A stretch of 64,000 nucleotides of DNA, from contig NZ_CP049868.1 in assembly GCF_011303555.1 (NCBI RefSeq), forward strand, positions 3,100,001 through 3,164,000, in the 5' to 3' direction. This DNA is from Pedobacter sp. HDW13. Lineage in GTDB: Bacteria > Bacteroidota > Bacteroidia > Sphingobacteriales > Sphingobacteriaceae. The position numbers and the translations under genes were made by a program. The notes beneath the pieces were generated by a model. That model was not told where the DNA came from, ran no database searches, and was given only the letters and a program-made list of their open reading frames with translations. Shown in pieces: positions 57,031 through 64,000 of this stretch (the stretch's first letter is position 1; each line of letters begins with the position of its first letter).

Positions 57031-57334
57031 TCTTTTTTTATAGGCTTTTCTATTTTTATGCCACTTGTACAGAAAGCTTAAAGGCCAAAGCATAAAATCG
57101 GTTTTCCTTCAAGCTTTTTGAATCATTAAGGAGTAAGCAAGTTAAGGTTGTTTTAGGATGGTAAGATTTATAAAGCCATTCTTAATGGCCTTAAGTTCTT
57201 CATGATAAAAAAATGTGAGCATGATACATTCTTAGATTAACAGTAGGTATCCTGCTCCTGTTAAAAAATGTAAAATCTTTTAACCTCAAGGCAATAAAAC
57301 CGTATTATTGTAATATTACGTAGATATTGCTATC

Positions 57335-59101
57335 ATGAATTTGAACCTGAAGAAACTGGCTTTCCTTGCTTTTTTATGCGGTGTTAACTTTGCTGTTTTT
57401 GCACAGAATAAAAATGTACAACTTCCTGCCAATTGGTTTAATCTCGATTTAACCGAAAATGGTTATTTCGGTATCAGTACAGAAAAGGCTTACCGCGATT
57501 TATTAAAGGATAAAAAGCCCAAACAAGAGATTGTAGTGGCCGTAATTGATGGCGGTATAGATACCGACCACCCCGACTTAAAAAATGTACTTTGGACCAA
57601 TAAAAAGGAAATTCCAGGCAATGGGATTGACGATGATGGTAACGGATATATCGATGATATTCATGGCTGGAATTTTATTGGCTCAAAGAAAGGAAACCTT
57701 GAATTTGATAACCTCGAACTGGTACGGTTATTACGTATTTATACACCAAAATATCAGTCTACAACGAATTTAACACCTTTAGATAGTGCACAAAAGGAAG
57801 AGTTTAGGCTATACAAGAAAATGGTAGGAGATTTCGGTAAGAAATATGAGGATGCCAGCAATACATTCTCTGTGCTGATTGCCATTAATAAGGTTTTAGA
57901 TTCTGTTGCAAAGATCAATAAAAAGGAAATTCCAACCTTAGTCGATATTGACCAATATAAAGCTGACGATGAAACGGAAGAACAGGTAAAAACGATTATC
58001 AGAAAGGGCGCCAAAGAAGATGGCGGTTTCGAGAAGTTTTATAAAAGTATCAAAGATGGCTACAAACAGTACGATGCCATGCTTAAATACAATTTAAATC
58101 CTAAATACGATGTACGGGCTGAGCTGGTTGGAGATGATTACAGCGATGCAAATCAACGTAATTACGGAAATAACGACGTAAAAGGACCCGATGCTTTTCA
58201 TGGTACTCACGTAGCAGGGATTATTGGTGCCGATCGCATCAATTCAATAGGTATTTTAGGAGTGGCGAATAGCGTAAAGATTATGGCCATCCGAGTAGTG
58301 CCCACAGGCGATGAACGCGATAAGGATGTGGCGAACGGCATCCGTTATGCAGTAGATAATGGAGCCAGGGTTATTAACATGAGCTTTGGTAAAAGTTATA
58401 AGTGGGATAAAAAAGCAGTAGATGAGGCGGTAAAATATGCCGAAGCCAAAGGTGTACTATTAGTGCATGCAGCAGGAAACGATAATCAGGATAATGATTT
58501 GGAAGAGAACTATCCAAATAAATTTTTTGATAGCAAGGAAGCTGAAACCTATAAGCAGGCGCATAAAAAAGCCGTTAAACCAGATTTTACACCACCAAAA
58601 CCTAATGCACAGTATGGCGGAATGGGTATGAGGTCCCCTTATGACAGAACATCTGTTTTAAAGCCAATTCCGGTCGATACAGCTAAATTTAGACTCCCAC
58701 ACGCAAGCAATTGGATTGAGGTAGGTGCAAGTGCCTATAAGGACGATGATAACCTTAAAGCTGATTTTTCGAACTATGGAAAATACAATGTGGATGTGTT
58801 TGCTCCGGGCTTTCTGATCAGATCAACCGTTCCCGACAATAAATATGAAGAAGCTGATGGAACGAGTATGGCTTCGCCGGTTGTTGCAGGCCTTGCAGGC
58901 TTAATTTTAAGCTATTATCCCGAACTAAAACCCGCCCAGGTACGGGAAATAATTATGAAATCGGTATCGAAGGTTGCGCATAAAATTAAGTACAAAAACG
59001 AAAAGGGCGACAATGTTCGCGTTCTCTTTAGCGAGATCTGTGTAAGCGGAGGCATTGTTAATGCATATAATGCCTTAAAACTGGCCGAAAGCTACAAGTA
59101 A
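57335..59101 (+). CDS. Exported S8 (subtilase) serine peptidase
   Basis: A 588-residue protein with a signal peptide ending near FAQ (residue 24). The catalytic triad is Asp72 in VIDGGIDTDHPDL, His289 in FHGTHVAGIIGA and Ser511 in DGTSMASPVVAGL. The space between Asp and His is about 217 residues, against 30-80 in typical subtilases, because of a helical insertion (about residues 120-265) rich in lysine and glutamate. The insertion has calcium-like DDDGNGYIDD at its start. The oxyanion asparagine is in HAAGNDNQDND. It starts its own transcription unit after the rRNA operon. Its stop is directly next to the opposite-strand gene at 59102. Confidence 0.9.
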   Translation: MNLNLKKLAFLAFLCGVNFAVFAQNKNVQLPANWFNLDLTENGYFGISTEKAYRDLLKDKKPKQEIVVAVIDGGIDTDHPDLKNVLWTNKKEIPGNGIDDDGNGYIDDIHGWNFIGSKKGNLEFDNLELVRLLRIYTPKYQSTTNLTPLDSAQKEEFRLYKKMVGDFGKKYEDASNTFSVLIAINKVLDSVAKINKKEIPTLVDIDQYKADDETEEQVKTIIRKGAKEDGGFEKFYKSIKDGYKQYDAMLKYNLNPKYDVRAELVGDDYSDANQRNYGNNDVKGPDAFHGTHVAGIIGADRINSIGILGVANSVKIMAIRVVPTGDERDKDVANGIRYAVDNGARVINMSFGKSYKWDKKAVDEAVKYAEAKGVLLVHAAGNDNQDNDLEENYPNKFFDSKEAETYKQAHKKAVKPDFTPPKPNAQYGGMGMRSPYDRTSVLKPIPVDTAKFRLPHASNWIEVGASAYKDDDNLKADFSNYGKYNVDVFAPGFLIRSTVPDNKYEEADGTSMASPVVAGLAGLILSYYPELKPAQVREIIMKSVSKVAHKIKYKNEKGDNVRVLFSEICVSGGIVNAYNALKLAESYK

Positions 59102-59899
59102 TTAATGAACCTGCTTAGCCACGCTTATAAGTGGTTTAACAAATTGCTGAATGGTACCGAATGGATATTGTTTGGCTTTTAAATGAGCTATAAAGTTATC
59201 CGTACGGGCAATCATTTTTGTGCCGGTGTTTTTGCGTACATAAGCCGGAAAACCAAAACGTTCAAAATCATTAAGATCGGTAAATTCCCAGGGGTGAAAA
59301 TAGATGTTCAGATACTTATCTTTTTTATAAGCCCATTTTGTCAATGTTTTATAAATGCCCAGTGGAAGGTTGTGAAAGGATAACCAGAACAAAGGAAATC
59401 TAAACCACGGACTTACCGAAGCCGGAAGCTGCAATACATTGTTTTGCATAAAGTAGGTTCGCGAAACGTGGAAATTATTGTAACGACCCGGTAAATAGGT
59501 TGGATTAATAGAAGAGTTATAGGCATAGCCGGCCTTTTCTACTTCACGTTCATCAACCGGCATCATCCGCGCCATGCGGTAGCCGGTAATTTCCTGTCCC
59601 GAAAGTTCTTCTAGTTTTTGTTTCGACTGCAATAAATGCTCTGGTTTAAAATCAGAGTGGTAATAACCATGCGAAGCCAGTTCATGGCCAGTATCAATAA
59701 TCCTTTTGATCAGATCAGGAATGTTTTCGGCAAAAGTAACCGTACAGAAAAAGGTTGCTTTTACCTGATGTTTATCCAGAATATCCAGAATAGCAATGGT
59801 ACCCTCCCTCGAAATTGAAATCTGATCTTCAAAGGAAATCGTTTTTCCATACTCAAAAGGCATATCGAACTCTTCGATATCGAAACTTAACAGAACCAT
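59102..59899 (-). CDS. Polysaccharide deacetylase family protein
   Basis: A 265-residue NodB-fold enzyme. The first catalytic motif is altered to LSFDIEEFDM (normally TFDDG) near residue 8. The metal-binding SHGYYHSDF near residue 78 (HxxxH) is present. YRMARMMPVDEREVEK near residue 105 is the third motif, seen in the DUF3473-associated group near sugar-lipid genes. No signal peptide is present, so it should act on the cytoplasmic side or be membrane-associated. It is 3 bp after the GT2 gene on the minus strand and the last gene of the GT87-GT2-deacetylase operon. Confidence 0.85.
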   Translation of the reverse strand: MVLLSFDIEEFDMPFEYGKTISFEDQISISREGTIAILDILDKHQVKATFFCTVTFAENIPDLIKRIIDTGHELASHGYYHSDFKPEHLLQSKQKLEELSGQEITGYRMARMMPVDEREVEKAGYAYNSSINPTYLPGRYNNFHVSRTYFMQNNVLQLPASVSPWFRFPLFWLSFHNLPLGIYKTLTKWAYKKDKYLNIYFHPWEFTDLNDFERFGFPAYVRKNTGTKMIARTDNFIAHLKAKQYPFGTIQQFVKPLISVAKQVH

Positions 59900-59902
59900 T
59901 TA

Positions 59903-60832
59903 TTACTGCTTGATATTAGTTGAACGGATAATGTAATTGGGACGGTTTTTAGCTTGCATAAACATCTTACCCACATATATGCCTATAATGCCTAAAATAA
60001 TGAGCTGCAGCCCACCAAAAAATACAATAGTCATGATTACCGATGCCCAGCCAGAAACTTCGACATGGTTAACGAATGCATAAATGATATATGGGATATA
60101 CAATACAGATGCAAACGACAATATAAAACCCAGATAAACTGCCGTATAGAGCGGTTTGATACTAAAAGAAGTAACACCATGCAAAGCCAGCCTCAACATC
60201 TTTTTCAGCGTATATTTACTTTTACCCGAAAAACGTGCTGCAGGATTGTATTTAATGGCAAACTGTTTAAAGCCAAGCCATTTTACCAGTCCGCGGAGAA
60301 AAGGCTCATTTTCGTGGAAATTACGAAAAACGTTCACAACACGCTGATCGAGCAGGCGGAAATCGGCCGCTCCGGGCTCCAAATCAATATCAGAAAGCCA
60401 GTTTAATATTTTATAGAACAGGCTTGAAGAGCTTCTTTTGCCTTTCGACAAGTTTTTATCGTCTTCGCGGATGGTATAAACCACTTCATAACCTGCTTCC
60501 CATTTTGCAATCATATCCGGAATCAGCTCCGGTGGGTGCTGCATATCACAATCCATTGAGATTACGCAGTCTCCGAAAGCATGATCCATACCCGCTTTAA
60601 CGGCCAGCTGATGACCAAAGTTTTTAGAAAATTCGAGAAAGTATATATTCCCGGCTGTAGTAGCATACTCTTTTATTTTTTCGAGTGTATGGTCGGAACT
60701 GCCATCATCAACCAGGATAATTTCGTAATTGTAACTAAGCGTAGCAAAAACCTTTTTAATACTTTCGGCTATTACAAAAATATTATCGGCCTCGTTGTAA
60801 GCAGGGATGACTATAGAAACTAATTTCTTCAT
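59903..60832 (-). CDS. GT2 glycosyltransferase (polyisoprenyl-phosphate type)
   Basis: A 309-residue membrane glycosyltransferase. The N-terminal GT-A domain holds VIPAYNEADNI near residue 9, ILVDDGSSDHTLEKI near residue 40 and SMDCDMQHPPELIPDM near residue 92 (DxD). Two C-terminal membrane helices (about residues 222-250 and 262-290) match the DPM1/ArnC/GtrB type, which moves a sugar from a nucleotide to a polyprenyl phosphate. The previous gene overlaps it by 4 bp. Confidence 0.9.
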   Translation of the reverse strand: MKKLVSIVIPAYNEADNIFVIAESIKKVFATLSYNYEIILVDDGSSDHTLEKIKEYATTAGNIYFLEFSKNFGHQLAVKAGMDHAFGDCVISMDCDMQHPPELIPDMIAKWEAGYEVVYTIREDDKNLSKGKRSSSSLFYKILNWLSDIDLEPGAADFRLLDQRVVNVFRNFHENEPFLRGLVKWLGFKQFAIKYNPAARFSGKSKYTLKKMLRLALHGVTSFSIKPLYTAVYLGFILSFASVLYIPYIIYAFVNHVEVSGWASVIMTIVFFGGLQLIILGIIGIYVGKMFMQAKNRPNYIIRSTNIKQ

Positions 60833-62010
60833 TTATCGGTAATCAGATAAGACTCAAAATCTTCTTTCATCATTTGGTAAACAATAGTAAACCAAATAAT
60901 CACGCAAGGTAGGGCTTTAAGCGAATATAGACGAATAAATTCTTTAACTGCCTTCGGGAAAATGTCGGTAGGCGACAAGCTGGTGAGTATAAAAGCAAAA
61001 ACAAAAAGTGCAATTATCCAGCCTTTTTTCTCTTTTTGAGTGGTAAACCAAATGGCTACGCCAGCAAAAGCAATAACGTAAGTAGGCGATTCTGATCCGC
61101 TGCTGAAAATTACCGTAAAAATTAATGTAGAAGCCAGCAACATTAATCTGAAACCAATATGTTTAAACTGCGCAGTTCTCAAATAAGGTAAGCCAAACAA
61201 GATTAATCCACCCAATAAAAAGGGCATATTGGGAATGCTAACATCGCCGGTTATTCTCCGCGCCATTCCCATCAAAGAAATATCCTGAAAGGAAGTTAAC
61301 GAAGCATTTAAGTCATTTTTATGGGCAAGAGAATTGTACCAGTCGCTGTACGATTGTATAATGAATGCTGGCGACGAAATGAGCATAGGCAATGCAAACA
61401 GCAAAGCAAATGCAGCCAAACCAGCGGCAATAAATTTCAACTTGTTTTTGGTGAAAAAGAAAAAAGCAAGGCCTACAATGCCGTACAGCTTAACCAAAGT
61501 GCCTAAAGCAATAAAAAAAGCCGAATGTATCTCTTTCTTTTTAACCAGGTAGGAGAAACTAAGTAATATAATTCCTGTTAAGGCAATATTAAACTGGAAA
61601 CTAAATAGGGCCGTAAGGGTTTCGTGGGCACAGATCCAGGCAATAACTGATCTTTTTTTAAGGCTGATGGGAAGGCTGTAAATACCCAAAAGTAACACCG
61701 CTACGTTGGCAATATTCCATAATACTGCGCCAAGGCCATCGGGTAATAACGCAAAGGGCGCAATCAGTATCGAAAATACAGGGCCATAGTGGTTACTGTC
61801 TGCATATTCGGGATAATTGAGGTATAAATCTTGTAAACTGGTTGTATGCCAGTAAACGTATTTAAAAATAAGGTAATTGTTATAGGCGTGATGGTGGTAT
61901 TGTTTATAGCCTGCTATTATAGCCAGTATAAGGTATATGGCAATTATACATTCCTTTTTTAAAAGAAATAAGATGAGTTTTCGACGTTTAACGTTTTTAT
62001 CCGGAATCAT
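60829..62010 (-). CDS. GT87-type membrane glycosyltransferase (DUF2029)
   Basis: A 393-residue protein with about ten hydrophobic segments. The early loop between helices contains NHYGPVF with an upstream acidic residue (PEYADS), as in the GT87/GT-C fold where an aspartate at the first periplasmic loop is catalytic. The family uses polyprenyl-phosphate sugars as donors, which the GT2 downstream would make. It is the first gene of the three-gene minus-strand operon. Confidence 0.8.
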   Translation of the reverse strand: MIPDKNVKRRKLILFLLKKECIIAIYLILAIIAGYKQYHHHAYNNYLIFKYVYWHTTSLQDLYLNYPEYADSNHYGPVFSILIAPFALLPDGLGAVLWNIANVAVLLLGIYSLPISLKKRSVIAWICAHETLTALFSFQFNIALTGIILLSFSYLVKKKEIHSAFFIALGTLVKLYGIVGLAFFFFTKNKLKFIAAGLAAFALLFALPMLISSPAFIIQSYSDWYNSLAHKNDLNASLTSFQDISLMGMARRITGDVSIPNMPFLLGGLILFGLPYLRTAQFKHIGFRLMLLASTLIFTVIFSSGSESPTYVIAFAGVAIWFTTQKEKKGWIIALFVFAFILTSLSPTDIFPKAVKEFIRLYSLKALPCVIIWFTIVYQMMKEDFESYLITDK

Positions 62011-62266
62011 TGTTTTGGCAGTGCAATATAACTATTTTAACAGTTCCGGTAATAACATATTCTATTTATGGTTGGCATTACTCCGTAAATCCATATTTCG
62101 ACGATAGCCTGATGAAATCATATTCTATGCGATTTAACGCCAATTTAATTTGCAATTAATAAGGTCACTTTACTTTTGGCCTATAAATATTTGGTTCATA
62201 TTTATAAGGTTTAGTTAGTTGATTATTAAAGGCCATGAAGTATGTGTCATGGCCTTTGCAATAATA
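62011..62266 (-). terminator. Intergenic region with terminator of the arabinofuranosidase gene
   Basis: On the minus strand AAAGGCCATGA (62257-62247) pairs with TCATGGCCTTT (62238-62228) and is followed by AATAATC, a weak T run, just beyond the GH51 stop. The rest of the 256-bp space is AT-rich and shows no gene or clear promoter box. Confidence 0.6.
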
Positions 62267-64000
62267 TTATGGTTTAAATTTAATAACCGTAAACGAATAA
62301 GCCGGTATCTCGACTGGCTGACCCGAGGTAAGCATGATGTTGGTCTTTAGTGGCAGTACTTTCTTGTCGGCAGGGTTCCCCGATAGTACTGTCTTTATTG
62401 CATTAAAACTATGCTGTTTCAAATTTAAATCCAATGTAGTATTTACCGACACAGGAAGCAGGTTAACCAGTTTAATGGTAATCTCGCCAGTTGCGGAGTC
62501 TTTTACCATTGAGCATGCCATTCTTTTTTTTACGGCTTCCTGGTTTACCGAAAGCGCAACGGTAGATGGGAAATAAATATCGCCACCATTTTGGCCGTAT
62601 AACTGCTGTACGTAATAGCCAGTGGTAGGCTTAACTTCGGTGTTGTTAAAATAAATTAAATCGGGGTTCCATTGTGTGTGGCCCTCTTTCGCAATCAATG
62701 GCGCGTAAGATGCCATACTCACTACATCCCCATTGCGCTCGAGCGAGGTTAGGTATAAAGCTTCGGATAATGAGGTTTCCAGATTGGTTTTATTACCTCC
62801 AGGTAAACTTGCTGCATATTCGCCCAGATAAACTTTTGATTTGGAACGGTCGTAATTGTCATAAAAGTCCTGATTATTAATAAACCAGCCAGGCGATTGA
62901 TAATAGTGTTCATCAATAACCGGAACGTTCAGCTCTGAGGCAATCTGCCAGCCTGCATCGTAATCCGTGCCTTCAAAAAATGGTCCGGCAGTACCAATAA
63001 TTACAATTTCGGGATGAATCTTCTTCAATGCTTTGTAAATCATAGTAAAGCGCTCGGCAAATACTTCAGTTATCTGGTCTTCGTTACCAATGCCAATATA
63101 TTTTAAGTTAAAAGGTTTTGGATGACCGGCCTCAGCCCGTTTTTTGCCCCATTTAGTTTTAACATCACCATTGGCATATTCAACCAGGTCTGCAATGTCC
63201 TGAATATAGGCATCCATTTCGCTCATTGGGATACCGCCTTGTTGCCCGCCACCACCTGTTGATGAATTTTGGCAAGGTACGCCGGCAGCAATAACCGGAA
63301 CAGGAGCAGCACCAATGTCTTCACAAAACTGAAAATACTCCAAATAACCAAGCCCCATAGTTTGGTGGTAACCCCAAAGGTTACGGTCGGGTTTGCGTGA
63401 TTCGAGCGGGCCAATAGTGTTTTTCCAATTATAAATATTAGCAATGCCATCGCCGTGAGCTAAACAACCGCCAGGAAAACGAACAAAACGTGGTCTGATG
63501 GCTGCAATTGTTTCGGCCAGATCGGCTCTTAAGCCATTGTTACGGTTTTTAAAAGTATTTTGTGGGAATAAAGAAACCATATCTACTGCAAAACGCCCTG
63601 CAGTTTCGAGTATGAGCTCTAGCCTGGCATCTGCAACATCTGCAGACGATACCAGTGTTACAGCTTGTTTTTGCCAGTTTGCCTGACCAATTTTTAATGT
63701 AGTTTGCGCAATTAAACCAGCTTTAGCACTTGTAAGCTTTACTATTAGATTTAACCTTTCCTTGCCTGCCAGTTTTGTAAAGACCGAAAAAAGATAGGTT
63801 GCGCCTTTTTTCAAGGTAATGCCATCAAAACCACTATTGCTTAAAGTAGCGCCTGTACTTAAAGCATTTACCATTGCATAATGCGGGTTATTGGGGTGTA
63901 TTGGTGCAACAGAATCAATTTGCATGCTGGCCCCCTTACCGGTTATAGCCCAGGCATATGTACTGTTCCAGTTTTTGTCGTTAAAACCTTTATCGCGTAA
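62267..64000 (-). CDS. Alpha-L-arabinofuranosidase, GH51 family (partial at window end)
   Basis: The frame runs to the window edge without a stop (the 25 codons beyond the ATG at 63925 encode LRDKGFNDKNWNSTYAWAIT and so on), so the start lies outside. The region up to about 200 residues from the edge is a CBM-like insertion. The barrel carries RPRFVRFPGGCLAHGDG, YIGIGNEDQI with the acid/base Glu, and VYLGEYAAS with the nucleophile Glu. The end is a beta-sandwich domain. It removes L-arabinose side chains from plant polysaccharide. The last base is the window edge and the true length is longer than the 577 codons seen. Confidence 0.92.
   Translation of the reverse strand, partial: LRDKGFNDKNWNSTYAWAITGKGASMQIDSVAPIHPNNPHYAMVNALSTGATLSNSGFDGITLKKGATYLFSVFTKLAGKERLNLIVKLTSAKAGLIAQTTLKIGQANWQKQAVTLVSSADVADARLELILETAGRFAVDMVSLFPQNTFKNRNNGLRADLAETIAAIRPRFVRFPGGCLAHGDGIANIYNWKNTIGPLESRKPDRNLWGYHQTMGLGYLEYFQFCEDIGAAPVPVIAAGVPCQNSSTGGGGQQGGIPMSEMDAYIQDIADLVEYANGDVKTKWGKKRAEAGHPKPFNLKYIGIGNEDQITEVFAERFTMIYKALKKIHPEIVIIGTAGPFFEGTDYDAGWQIASELNVPVIDEHYYQSPGWFINNQDFYDNYDRSKSKVYLGEYAASLPGGNKTNLETSLSEALYLTSLERNGDVVSMASYAPLIAKEGHTQWNPDLIYFNNTEVKPTTGYYVQQLYGQNGGDIYFPSTVALSVNQEAVKKRMACSMVKDSATGEITIKLVNLLPVSVNTTLDLNLKQHSFNAIKTVLSGNPADKKVLPLKTNIMLTSGQPVEIPAYSFTVIKFKP

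Overview
The window reads as chromosomal DNA of a Bacteroidota bacterium of the Sphingobacteriaceae, most like Pedobacter. The grounds are: promoters of the Bacteroidota type (TAnnTTTG at -7 and TTG at -33) in front of the rRNA operon; Bacteroidota-only families (head-GIN/DUF2807, BT_3928-type DoxX protein, CCC-motif membrane protein, DUF1599); low-GC genes separated by many kinds of short dispersed repeat; and a 16S/23S sequence of that type. No phage, transposase, CRISPR array or classical mobile element was seen. These species and family calls come from reading the sequence, not from a search.

Layout. 0-4 kb: VOC protein, small membrane protein, YceI, an MBL hydrolase and a secreted sulfatase, followed by three 121-bp direct repeats. 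4.5-16 kb: housekeeping block (recJ, lptB, GH3 protein, YkvA/DUF2752/CCC membrane proteins, bacilliredoxin, cdaA, folP, DUF1599, DoxX protein, Dpp-type permease, aroK). 16-31 kb: carotenoid desaturase crtD, M28 peptidase, DoxX, rlmD, head-GIN protein, then a carotenoid block (acyltransferase, glycosyltransferase, CruF-type hydratase, ispH, crtW), hemH, gntK and waaA. 31.5-36.1 kb: a tight UDP-sugar operon (ugd, UDP-xylose synthase, galE, unknown protein, CpsB/YwqE-type PHP protein). 36-40.3 kb: two genes broken by single-base changes in G/C runs (a MacB-type permease and a methylmalonyl-CoA mutase family gene), plus an ErpA/IscA-type protein. 40.3-50.4 kb: dnaA with an AT-rich upstream region, NUDIX, LemA-TPM-TPM operon, FAD protein, DinB, CoA-binding protein, and adjacent lipid A deacylase genes (lpxR-like, pagL-like). 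50.8-57.0 kb: rRNA operon with three tandem promoters, 16S-tRNA-Ile-tRNA-Ala-23S-5S-5S. 57.3-64 kb: subtilase, a lipid-linked-sugar type operon (GT87, GT2, polysaccharide deacetylase) and a GH51 arabinofuranosidase running off the end.

How genes work together. CrtD, CruF and CrtW together predict a monocyclic, 1'-hydroxylated, 3',4'-desaturated, 4-keto carotenoid of the flexixanthin kind; the overlapping acyltransferase and glycosyltransferase upstream of cruF suggest it may be glycosylated and acylated. WaaA, LptB, LpxR-like and PagL-like proteins build, export and trim LPS. Ugd, Uxs, GalE and CpsB feed exopolysaccharide synthesis.

The strongest leads are the carotenoid tailoring cassette, the adjacent lipid A deacylases, an operator-like inverted repeat shared by yceI and hemH, three rRNA promoters with identical 19-nt spacers, repeats inside the waaA reading frame, and two unannotated small ORFs. 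No clearly new defence or mobile system was found.
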